Assembly: GCA_040830725.1 (NCBI GenBank)
Contig: JBFOMG010000001.1
Location: 62,001 to 126,000, forward strand
Length of the DNA: 64,000 nucleotides
Direction: 5' to 3'
Origin: JAWKWH01 sp040830725
Lineage (GTDB): Bacteria; Pseudomonadota; Alphaproteobacteria; Rhizobiales; Rhizobiaceae
Both the position numbers and the translations under genes were made by a program. Shown one piece after another: positions 17,434 to 25,263 of this stretch (its first letter is position 1; each line of letters begins with the position of its first letter). The notes below the pieces were generated by a model, which did no database searches, had not been told where the DNA came from, and saw only the letters and a program-made list of their open reading frames with translations.

Positions 17434-20400
17434 CTAGGCACCAAACAAGTCTGCAGGCCCTAGATAGGTGAGATCAATCTTCCCGACCTCCTCGCCCACC
17501 TGCGCCCGCAGAAGTCCCACTTGTCCCGGGTTCAGCGCGGCCTGTAGACTGCCGAGCAAGGCGCCGTCTGGGGAGAAAACCCGTGGCTGACCATTCCAGT
17601 GATAGATTTGGACTGGCGAACCTGATGGTGGTGGGTCTGAAAGCCACGCGACATTAGCCCAGTACCGACGGTCAGCCCAAGTACGATTTTCGTGCGGTGT
17701 GAAACCGTGAACGAATTCCGCCCACATCGCCTTTGTCTCAGCCGTCGGCCAGTTGGGCTGAGCATTCCATGCCGCGACGGTTTCAGAACCAAGCCATTGC
17801 CGGAGTTCATGCCCAGTTTGGAAAGTGGCCCCTGTGTCGGTGACGGCTTTTATAGCTGCCAGCCTCGAATTGAAACCCGCCTGAATGAGAATGGATGCAG
17901 AGCGATTGAGGGTGCCGGTTTCTACGGCCGCCACGGCAAGACCGAGTTCATGATCTTCGAGGGGAACCTCCAGGTCGCCGATCGTGTCGCCGTTGGCAGA
18001 CGCCCGTACACGGATCGCTTCCATTGCCCATGGAAGGCGATAGACCAGACCGCCCTCTACGAATTGCAGCGTTTCGGACTCCTGTCCCACGGCAATATCG
18101 GCCAGTGGTTGACCCAAAAGCCATGCTCGCAAGATGGCCCGCCAGTTGTCAGGCAAAGGATCAGGGGTAAACGGAAAGAAGCCGAACACGCGCTCGGCGA
18201 GAGAAGTAATTGCGGTGATTGCCGCTTCTGCATCGTTTTCGAGGATAGCACCATTGGCCTGGACCAAAAGAAGGTTGGCATCGTCCGCAATCGCATCGAG
18301 CGCATGCCCGGTCGTCAGCCCTACCCCGGCCAGGAAGTAGCCGCGGCGGCGGGCGGATGTCGAATGGTTCCATATGAATCGGCTTCTTGAAAGAAGTCCT
18401 GCCCGCAATACCTGCTGTACCTCTTCGTTCTGCCGCATAAGGCGACGCTGCCAAAGGGACGACTGAAGAATGTTATCCAGTGCCGCTTCAATTCCCTCGT
18501 CGGGAATTTCATCTTCTCCGATCAGACTGAGGATGGCGGTGTCGAGTGTAGAGATGTGGCGCTCCCAGTCGGCAAGCGCTCGCTCCCGATCCTCAGGTTT
18601 TTCGTTCGCGATCTCCGGGAAATCCCATGCTGCCGCATTGTTGACGACATAGTCGACCAACTGATTGATATCGCCGCCGACGCGTGCGCGCATTCGGGTT
18701 AAAAGTGCCGAGACCAGAAGGGCCAGGCCGCTTTCCATATTTCGAGCACCGAGATCGTTGATGAGCTTCTCCCAGTTGCGACGCTTCTTCGCTATGTCAT
18801 CGAACATCGGGAAGAGGACGATGCCCTCGACATCAACGTAGGCGCGGCCAGCCCGGCCGATGACGTTCTTGAACTCAGATATATCGATAATCTCGCCGCT
18901 ACGGTGGAGCGAGTGCATGACGACCGCAGTGGCAGACAGATTGAGACCTTGCGCCAAGGTCGGCGAAGAGATGGTCACTTTCAACACGCCGTCGCGCAGG
19001 AGCCTTTCCACTTCCTTGCGATAGGCGGTGGGCAAAGCTCCGTGATGTAGCGCCACACCTAGACGAAGGCACCTGAGGATCGGGTTGTTTGGTCCCAACC
19101 ACTCCTCTCCAAGTGCGATTGCGGTATCGAGAACCGCCGGGTCGACCTCAAGCAGCGAGCGTAACGCTCCCCGCTCATGAAGATCGACGATCACATCGGC
19201 GAAGGGCTCGACACTCCGCCGCTCCGGACAGAAGATCAGGACAGTCTGCCCGTCTTCAAGCAGGCGCCACGCCGTTGCGAGACACAATTCACGCTGGTTG
19301 TCAGGGAACAGACGCTTTCGGCGGCGTTTCGGCGGAATCCAGGTCGGCGGTTCGGCCCCAGTGAGGAAGCGCGCCACCCACGGACGCTCATCGCCGACAC
19401 GCAGGTTCAATCGCGCGGTGGGGGAGTTCCACACGACCTCGCCATACCGTAATCGGGTTGGACGCCAGTCATTCTTGACAAGTTCACCAGGATGATCACG
19501 CCGGAGCCATGCTGCGAAATCATCAAGCTGATCACCCTCAGGCAATATCGCCGACAAACAAACGATCCGCCGCTCGTGCGCGTCCGGGCGCCGAAGCAGC
19601 CTCTGGATCTGCACCTCGTATCGGACTTCTCGCTCATTGATGCCAATCATATGGCCTTCATCGAATACCAGTAGGCCGACGTCGTCGAGGAGTGATGGAT
19701 CGTTGCGCAGCGCGAAGTCGAGCTTTTCCGGTGTCGCCACCACAATGTCGCGCTCGCGGATCGCGTCCTCGTCAAAACCACTTACGCCAATGCTGCCATA
19801 AAGGGCTGAAACCGTCTTGCCGAGCGGACCGAACGTTCTCTGCAGGTTCGTTTCTGTCTGGGCAGAAAGCGCACGCAATGGGGTTACGAAGGCCACACGT
19901 TTGCCCCCGGCAAGGCACCGCAGGATGCACAACTCGGCAATGCGCGTTTTGCCAGCGCTTGTAGGCAGCGAAACCACCAGATCATCAGACTGGTCGACTG
20001 CGCGCGCTGCCGCCTCTATCTGAGAGGGCCAAAGATCGATTTCAGATCTGGGACGGCATTGGAGCAATGCAACTAATAATTCACGAAGTCGCGGCCAGTC
20101 GGCAGCTTCGCCACCCGCCGGCTGTAGTGGCAACCTCTCATGAAATGTGCTCAACCAAAGGTCCGATAAGAGATGGATCGCAATTCGATGTGCCCACCAT
20201 TGCGGCAAGAGGTTCAATTCGCTGCAGATCGAGAGGCCGGTCTGAAGTCGCTCCAGCGATTGATCGACCAGTGGGCGTTCCCCCCGCTCAAGAGCCAGGA
20301 GAAATAGGGATATCGCCGCAAGAAAGCCGTCGGTCAACGCCGTATCGAGGCCATCAAAAATGAAATCGTTACCGCCGTCCGGCGGATCATCGGTAGCTTC

Positions 20401-20952
20401 GGCCTGATTGAGGCCTGCCTGGATGCTCGCCGCAATCTGTGCGTCGCTGCCGGCACCGGAAGCTCGATAGCCAAACACCTCGGCGCGAAGAGTCGCGAAA
20501 TCCCTTCGCATCAAATGTGCAAGGACCCGTTCAATCAGCGAGAAATTTTCGTCTGCGCTGACGATGGCAAGCAAGGAATAGGCACGCGCGGAAAGATGCG
20601 CCAGATGGTAGCTCGCGGCAGCCATAACAAAGTGGAAGTCGCGATCAACCTCGTCGGGATTGCCCTTTGCATTCACGGCTTCAAGTGCGGTAGCCGCCTG
20701 CTCGAAGGCAATGCGCGCCTGTGCTGCGTCCCCTCCGAGTTCTCGCAAACGAAGACCCAGCCCGAGAAGCGCGTATCCGTAGGAATGCAAATCGTAACTT
20801 AGCTGTGGGGCAAAGTCCGGCGCGTCGGGCGGTAACACGCCGTCGCGCCAGATGATCGCTCTGGCCTGGCCACGAGCAATCAGACTCCCACGAAATCCTG
20901 CCGTCGCGGCCTCGTTGATATCGGCGATTATCGCTTCAGGCGTCGTTGGCAT
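17434..20952 (-). CDS. HamB-like DEAH-box helicase (Hachiman-type defence)
   Basis: 1172-aa superfamily-2 helicase. Walker A is SLPTSAGKTRIAE (about residue 330), the DExH box is LLVFDEGHMIG, motif III is IVCLSAILPEG, and motif VI is FKNVIGRAGRAYVD, as in Ski2/Brr2-like enzymes. An all-helical N-terminal 300 residues precede the motor; the long C-terminus has no recognised domain. It overlaps the HamA-like gene by 17 bp. A DUF1837 nuclease plus large helicase is the hallmark of Hachiman, where the helicase senses altered phage or host DNA and frees the nuclease. The assignment rests on gene pairing and motifs. Confidence 0.75.
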   Translation of the reverse strand: MPTTPEAIIADINEAATAGFRGSLIARGQARAIIWRDGVLPPDAPDFAPQLSYDLHSYGYALLGLGLRLRELGGDAAQARIAFEQAATALEAVNAKGNPDEVDRDFHFVMAAASYHLAHLSARAYSLLAIVSADENFSLIERVLAHLMRRDFATLRAEVFGYRASGAGSDAQIAASIQAGLNQAEATDDPPDGGNDFIFDGLDTALTDGFLAAISLFLLALERGERPLVDQSLERLQTGLSICSELNLLPQWWAHRIAIHLLSDLWLSTFHERLPLQPAGGEAADWPRLRELLVALLQCRPRSEIDLWPSQIEAAARAVDQSDDLVVSLPTSAGKTRIAELCILRCLAGGKRVAFVTPLRALSAQTETNLQRTFGPLGKTVSALYGSIGVSGFDEDAIRERDIVVATPEKLDFALRNDPSLLDDVGLLVFDEGHMIGINEREVRYEVQIQRLLRRPDAHERRIVCLSAILPEGDQLDDFAAWLRRDHPGELVKNDWRPTRLRYGEVVWNSPTARLNLRVGDERPWVARFLTGAEPPTWIPPKRRRKRLFPDNQRELCLATAWRLLEDGQTVLIFCPERRSVEPFADVIVDLHERGALRSLLEVDPAVLDTAIALGEEWLGPNNPILRCLRLGVALHHGALPTAYRKEVERLLRDGVLKVTISSPTLAQGLNLSATAVVMHSLHRSGEIIDISEFKNVIGRAGRAYVDVEGIVLFPMFDDIAKKRRNWEKLINDLGARNMESGLALLVSALLTRMRARVGGDINQLVDYVVNNAAAWDFPEIANEKPEDRERALADWERHISTLDTAILSLIGEDEIPDEGIEAALDNILQSSLWQRRLMRQNEEVQQVLRAGLLSRSRFIWNHSTSARRRGYFLAGVGLTTGHALDAIADDANLLLVQANGAILENDAEAAITAITSLAERVFGFFPFTPDPLPDNWRAILRAWLLGQPLADIAVGQESETLQFVEGGLVYRLPWAMEAIRVRASANGDTIGDLEVPLEDHELGLAVAAVETGTLNRSASILIQAGFNSRLAAIKAVTDTGATFQTGHELRQWLGSETVAAWNAQPNWPTAETKAMWAEFVHGFTPHENRTWADRRYWANVAWLSDPPPSGSPVQIYHWNGQPRVFSPDGALLGSLQAALNPGQVGLLRAQVGEEVGKIDLTYLGPADLFGA

Positions 20953-21715
20953 TGGCTATTACCTGATCATATACGGCTCCAATAAAGGCGGCATGACCAT
21001 CGACATGAAGCCCGATCCCCCATTGGTGAAATTCGCCCGGATAGGCCTGCAGGGAGGCGGTCAACATTGCCTCGGGTGAATTTCCGGAGAATGTGAAGAG
21101 CAAATGCCGCACGCTTGCCGACGGTATACCGTGTTTGAGCAATGCGTCATCAATGGCATCTGCCAAGGGCTCGTTGCCGAGTTCCAGGAGGCGAGCCGAA
21201 ATGAACGATAGGGCATGCCCGGACGGCAGCCCTCCATCTTTGTTGAGATTCTCTCGAGCTTGGGTGACCACCTGCGCAGTCAGAGTTGCACGGCTCTTCG
21301 CCTCCGTCTTGAGAAACCGCAATCCCAGCGTCTCCGGGTCCTGGAGTAACGCGATTACATCCTCGCCGCGCATGGCCATATTACGATGGTCCTTCCAGCG
21401 CAGTCTCTTGATCGGGGCTTGATAGCCGCCGCTGTGGGCGTTGATCCATTCGGTTGCATAGATTTCGCCGAGATCCCCGGAACGAATTGCCTTCGTTGTC
21501 GGCAATTTGCCCTCAATCAGCGCAGCGGCTGCAGGTTTCCCCAATCGGCGAAGAGCTCTCGCGACGTGTTCCTCAGATGCGTAATGCCCAGGAACGATAG
21601 CAGCCGTAGTGGCTACGCCTGTGCCAAGATCAGCTGCCCGTCCGGTCATAACCCTTCGAAAATGGGCTCCAACCTCACCATCTACAGCGTCACACCAATC
21701 GTCGAACTGCGCCAT
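20936..21715 (-). CDS. HamA-like nuclease (DUF1837) of a Hachiman-type system
   Basis: 259-aa protein with the DUF1837 core: RSGDLGEIYATEWINA, RLRWKDHRNMAMRGEDVIAL and FLKTEAKSRATLTAQVV. The GED...EAK spacing gives a PD-(D/E)XK-like active site, the DNA-cutting centre of HamA. Start: ATG 16 bp after the upstream gene's stop, with GAGAGGG before it; an upstream in-frame start would overlap that gene. Its stop lies inside the helicase gene. In known systems HamA is held inactive by HamB and then degrades DNA during phage attack. Confidence 0.72.
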   Translation of the reverse strand: MAQFDDWCDAVDGEVGAHFRRVMTGRAADLGTGVATTAAIVPGHYASEEHVARALRRLGKPAAAALIEGKLPTTKAIRSGDLGEIYATEWINAHSGGYQAPIKRLRWKDHRNMAMRGEDVIALLQDPETLGLRFLKTEAKSRATLTAQVVTQARENLNKDGGLPSGHALSFISARLLELGNEPLADAIDDALLKHGIPSASVRHLLFTFSGNSPEAMLTASLQAYPGEFHQWGIGLHVDGHAAFIGAVYDQVIANANDA

Positions 21716-21731
21716 ACATCCCTCTCCGGTG

Positions 21732-22610
21732 TCAACTTGGAAAGAGATCGCGGACACGGATGAACGGCGAACCAGTTTCCGCAGCACGGCGAACCTTGCG
21801 CTCAAGAACCTGAGTCAACGGAAGCTGTCGATCCAGCATTTCATAGAGGTCGAGGCCGTCCATACAGATGACGCGCTTCCCGCGGCCAAATGCGGCTAAG
21901 CCATCATTACTGAAACCGCTATTGCTGACAAAAAGGCCGCGCGTCCATGCCGCCTTCTGCTCGATCTTGCCATGAAACGTGTGCAGATCGGCAACGCCTA
22001 TCGGACGTCCGTGCCACTTGGCTTCCAGAAGATAGACATCGCTGCCAAGCTGGAAGCTGCCGTCGATTTGTTCGCCGCGAAGGCGGAAAGGCTCCTGGGC
22101 GGCCAACCCGAAGGCGTCGAACAAGTTCTTGAGAAATGTTTCGTACGCGTAGCCTCGGGCTTGGGGTGCGAGTGATGAAATCAGGAGGAGGTCCGACTTC
22201 GCCTTTGTGATTTTCTTGCTGTCGATGGCAGTAGCTGCAGCATTTGTCGCGGCCGATGGCCGGGCGGATTTGCCCGAGAGACGATTGATCAGCGCCTGAT
22301 AGCGGTCTTCGGCATTGTTGACCGGGTCCCTCGTATCACTGCGGGCAAGGTACTCGACCCGGTGCTCCCAGAGTGCTGCGAGGGTGCGAACTGCTGTAGC
22401 ATCATCGCAGTGCTGAAGAAAGTATCGCAGGCGCTTGCCTTTCGAACCGCCCTTCACTGAGTATTTCGGGTCATCGATATCGACCTGGAGTTCCGACGCA
22501 AAGAACTCGGCGAAGCTCGCATCAGAGAAGTCCAGCACGAAACCCTGCCCTCGGACGAAATCAACGAGATCATCTACTAGACGGAGATCGATGGATCGTA
22601 TCGAGCTAAT
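21732..22610 (-). CDS. Mrr-type restriction endonuclease-like protein, first gene of the Hachiman-like operon
   Basis: About 292 aa. The C-terminal half is an Mrr-like PD-(D/E)XK nuclease: ARGYAYETFLKNLFDAFG, EQIDGSFQLGSDVYLLEAKW (catalytic D and E-A-K), then WTRGLFVSNSGFS. The N-terminal half (LDFSDASFAEFFASELQVDI, GSKGKRLRYFLQ) is a recognition or regulatory part. The start is odd: the conserved-looking segment RLVDDLVDFVRGQGF extends upstream of the first GTG (22538). The only start with a Shine-Dalgarno is ATT at 22610, seven bases after GGAGG. The gene sits 16 bp before hamA, so it is part of the operon. It may be a third component or a separate type IV-like restriction enzyme. Confidence 0.7.
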   Translation of the reverse strand: MSSIRSIDLRLVDDLVDFVRGQGFVLDFSDASFAEFFASELQVDIDDPKYSVKGGSKGKRLRYFLQHCDDATAVRTLAALWEHRVEYLARSDTRDPVNNAEDRYQALINRLSGKSARPSAATNAAATAIDSKKITKAKSDLLLISSLAPQARGYAYETFLKNLFDAFGLAAQEPFRLRGEQIDGSFQLGSDVYLLEAKWHGRPIGVADLHTFHGKIEQKAAWTRGLFVSNSGFSNDGLAAFGRGKRVICMDGLDLYEMLDRQLPLTQVLERKVRRAAETGSPFIRVRDLFPS

Positions 22611-22651
22611 TAAGCATCCTCCATAATTCGCTACATTCAGATGACTATCAG

Positions 22652-22677
22652 TGATTCTCGTTTATTTTTGATTCTCG
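22652..22677. repeat. Direct repeat TGATTCTCG in the divergent promoter
   Basis: Two copies of TGATTCTCG start 17 bp apart (22652 and 22669), between the Hachiman-like operon and the Lit-like gene. They could be a shared regulator site, but no regulator gene is adjacent. Confidence 0.35.
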
Positions 22678-22723
22678 CAAGTATCGCATTGAATATTCGA
22701 CGCGTTCAAACGGAGCAATTTGA

Positions 22724-23584
22724 ATGACTGACGCTGAACGATTAACGATCGGCTTTGTCCAGGCACTTCGAGAAAGCCCCTTCAGGATCGCCCCCGAACG
22801 CAGTCACGAACTGTTAGCGACAATGGGAGGCGAACCGTGGATCCTGGAGATTATCAATGGCCCGGCGAATTTCGAGGCATTTCCGAAAAGCAAGGAGATT
22901 GAGGGGACTCACGCAGCATTGTTGAGCCTCTGGGCCGTGACTGCCTCCGTAAATACCTTATGGCGCCTGGCTCGAACTGCCATCGCATCCGGACAGTCAC
23001 AAATCGCAATCGAGCCGGGAGGCCCAGGCTCAGAGATCATCGAGCTCAAGAACGCCGCCTTGGCGCTCATACGCAGCGAAGCGTTTTCCTGGAGCGGCGC
23101 CCCGGTAGAACCCAATACCTTGGCAGAGCCCGTCTCCCACGATGGCCTGATCAACAATCTATTCTTAGCCGCCGCAAGCGTGGTGATCCTGCATGAGTGC
23201 GGGCACATTGCTCTTGGACACCAGGTACACACTACGCTCATGCACCAGCAAGAGCGCGAGGCCGACGTCTGGGCCGTAAAATGGATCCTCGAACAAGCGC
23301 CGGGCGAGCCACAACGCGAATTCCGAACATTGGCGATCTGCATAGCGTTCATATGGATCGGACTAATCGACGAGGTGCGCCAGACCAGAGCAACACACCC
23401 GCCCGCCTCCCAACGGTTTGCCGATGCTTTCGACGCTTTCGGCGACATCGCAAACGAAAGCACGGCATTGGAGATCAGTCACTATGCCCTGAAGGCCTTC
23501 TTCGATCCGACGACCGACCTACCTCAGGCCAACAGCGCAAAAGATGGCTTCATCGATGGGCTGATAGGCTTTGATCGACGCTGA
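22724..23584 (+). CDS. Lit-like zinc peptidase (U49-type), possible phage exclusion protein
   Basis: 286-aa soluble protein with a zincin motif in SVVILHECGHIALGHQ (HECGH) and, 20 residues on, QQEREADVWAVKWIL, which supplies the third zinc ligand (EADxWA). This pair resembles the Lit/peptidase U49 group; E. coli Lit cuts EF-Tu during T4 infection and aborts it. The N-terminal 130 residues have no recognised domain. It is divergent from the Hachiman-like operon and sits in a defence island, which supports but does not prove a phage-exclusion role. A housekeeping M48-like peptidase is less likely, since there is no membrane segment. Confidence 0.6.
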   Translation: MTDAERLTIGFVQALRESPFRIAPERSHELLATMGGEPWILEIINGPANFEAFPKSKEIEGTHAALLSLWAVTASVNTLWRLARTAIASGQSQIAIEPGGPGSEIIELKNAALALIRSEAFSWSGAPVEPNTLAEPVSHDGLINNLFLAAASVVILHECGHIALGHQVHTTLMHQQEREADVWAVKWILEQAPGEPQREFRTLAICIAFIWIGLIDEVRQTRATHPPASQRFADAFDAFGDIANESTALEISHYALKAFFDPTTDLPQANSAKDGFIDGLIGFDRR

Positions 23585-23706
23585 TAAAAAGTCTCTCCAA
23601 CCAAGGCTCAGCACCGGGAAACAGTCAAACAAACGAGGTAATTGGGAACGTGCTAACCGCTTTGTGCTGAGTGCATAAAGTTAGACAGCTACAATTCGAG
23701 CGCCAA

Positions 23707-25263
23707 TTACACATAGAATTTGAAGGGTTGCTTTTCTTCACCCTTTGCAGAACCCATCGTCAGCACGTCGCCCACCATACGAGCGAAGCGCACTGTAACC
23801 GGAAGACCGTCGTTAAAGTTGCAGGAATTGTAGTTGATCTTCGTGAGGCCCATGATGTCCGCAAGGACCATTCGAATATCCGGCAAGGCGTTTTTGCTTC
23901 GCATGACCGTGATGTGCAGCGGGTTCGGCGTCTCCGGACCGATGTAGGTATCAAGCTGCGGAACATACCCGGTCGTCCAAAGATAAGCCGTCTTCTCATC
24001 CAACAGCAGCGCCGTTCCACGCAGCACTGGGTAATCACCGTCGCGAAAGAGCTTCATTTCGCCGCCCGTGGTGCGTATTCGAACACCAATCAGGTTTGTC
24101 TCTTTTGGTGCCGCTTCAACGAACGCGTTCCACTCTTCGTCATTAAAGTAGGTCTGCCCGTGGATGAACAGCTCTTTCGGCGGCCCGTCATACGTAGAGG
24201 TATAGGTTTCCAGGACGAGCTCGAGGAGGTTCTTCGCTGCATCCCTTTTCAAATGAAACTCGTAGTCGCCCGTCTTCCAAGGGCCGTTTGCTCCACGGAA
24301 GACGACACCGTCTCCCTCATTGAGGAACATCTGGGCCGCACAGCAGGCGTGGCCATCGGGATCGTTGGGCAGGCTCTTGTAGACCATGCCGATGTAGCAG
24401 ACTCCCGGCCGCACCCCTGCAAGGCGCCACGGTGGGCGAGGCTGGGTCTTGTAGTAGAGCCCCGTCGCCAAGTTCCATGCGACTGTGGCCGCATCCTGCG
24501 TCTTTCGAACCGGATACCCAGCCTTGTTGAGAAACGCTTCTGGTGCAAGTGTCGTCTCCCGGATGAGCTGCGTCGGCGCAATTTTTAGGAACTCTGCCTT
24601 GATCCGGCGATGGAAGTCCGGAACGTCTTCAAAGATCTCTTCACCTGACTGATCGATCACGCCCGCGGACGACAAAAGAGGAAGATCTGAACGAGCCTTC
24701 TGCTTCTTGCCGAAGTCGCCTTTTTCCATGGGAAGACCGGTTCGTTTCGAACCAGGCCGACATCTTTCATAGACAATTTCCGGCAAGACCAGCACCCAGA
24801 GATCAACCGAACCTTCTTCATTCTTGAGATGCTTAGTCACCCGGTCGATGTAGAGCTGTGCAACCTTCTCGACAGCTTCATTGAGATTGAGGATACGGGT
24901 CGCCCTCTCGATGTCTTGCCGAGGAATCGAAAGCGCGCTGCATTCATCAGGATCGAACGCGATCCCAAAGGTTTCTTCCAGTCCGGGGAAGTTGGCCAGG
25001 TGAAGCCGGTCAGACTTCTCACCCTTTCCGGGCGGTGGAACCTCTACGACCTTTTTGAGCTTGTGGCTCCAGTTGCGAAAATGGCTAATGCCCGCGCTCG
25101 TGCCGACGACTCCTACCCTGATATCCCGGGTCTTTTTTGCCTTCGCGTGTGGCCCATACAAGAAAAGACCATCCTTCGGATGCGGACTGTTTTGCCCGAA
25201 GGAGAACTCGAGCTCCGGTTCGTGAAAATGTTCGACCTTGAGCGAGGTTTCCGGAAATTTCAT
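23707..25263 (-). CDS. Short prokaryotic Argonaute (MID-PIWI)
   Basis: 518-aa protein of short-pAgo length with MID and PIWI domains only. MID-like features span about residues 140-290 (VDLWVLVLPEIVYERCRP, AWNLATGLYYKTQPRPPW). The PIWI core follows with CYIGMVYKSLPNDPDG, KELFIHGQTYFNDEEW and a C-terminal KINYNSCNFNDGLPVTVRFA. The catalytic Asp places of active Argonautes are Val/Tyr (IGMVYKS) and Gln (IHGQTYF), so it should not slice targets. Short pAgos use a guide to detect invading nucleic acid and switch on a partner. It overlaps the upstream Mrr-TIR-APAZ gene by ATGA, so the two proteins are made together. Confidence 0.85.
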   Translation of the reverse strand: MKFPETSLKVEHFHEPELEFSFGQNSPHPKDGLFLYGPHAKAKKTRDIRVGVVGTSAGISHFRNWSHKLKKVVEVPPPGKGEKSDRLHLANFPGLEETFGIAFDPDECSALSIPRQDIERATRILNLNEAVEKVAQLYIDRVTKHLKNEEGSVDLWVLVLPEIVYERCRPGSKRTGLPMEKGDFGKKQKARSDLPLLSSAGVIDQSGEEIFEDVPDFHRRIKAEFLKIAPTQLIRETTLAPEAFLNKAGYPVRKTQDAATVAWNLATGLYYKTQPRPPWRLAGVRPGVCYIGMVYKSLPNDPDGHACCAAQMFLNEGDGVVFRGANGPWKTGDYEFHLKRDAAKNLLELVLETYTSTYDGPPKELFIHGQTYFNDEEWNAFVEAAPKETNLIGVRIRTTGGEMKLFRDGDYPVLRGTALLLDEKTAYLWTTGYVPQLDTYIGPETPNPLHITVMRSKNALPDIRMVLADIMGLTKINYNSCNFNDGLPVTVRFARMVGDVLTMGSAKGEEKQPFKFYV

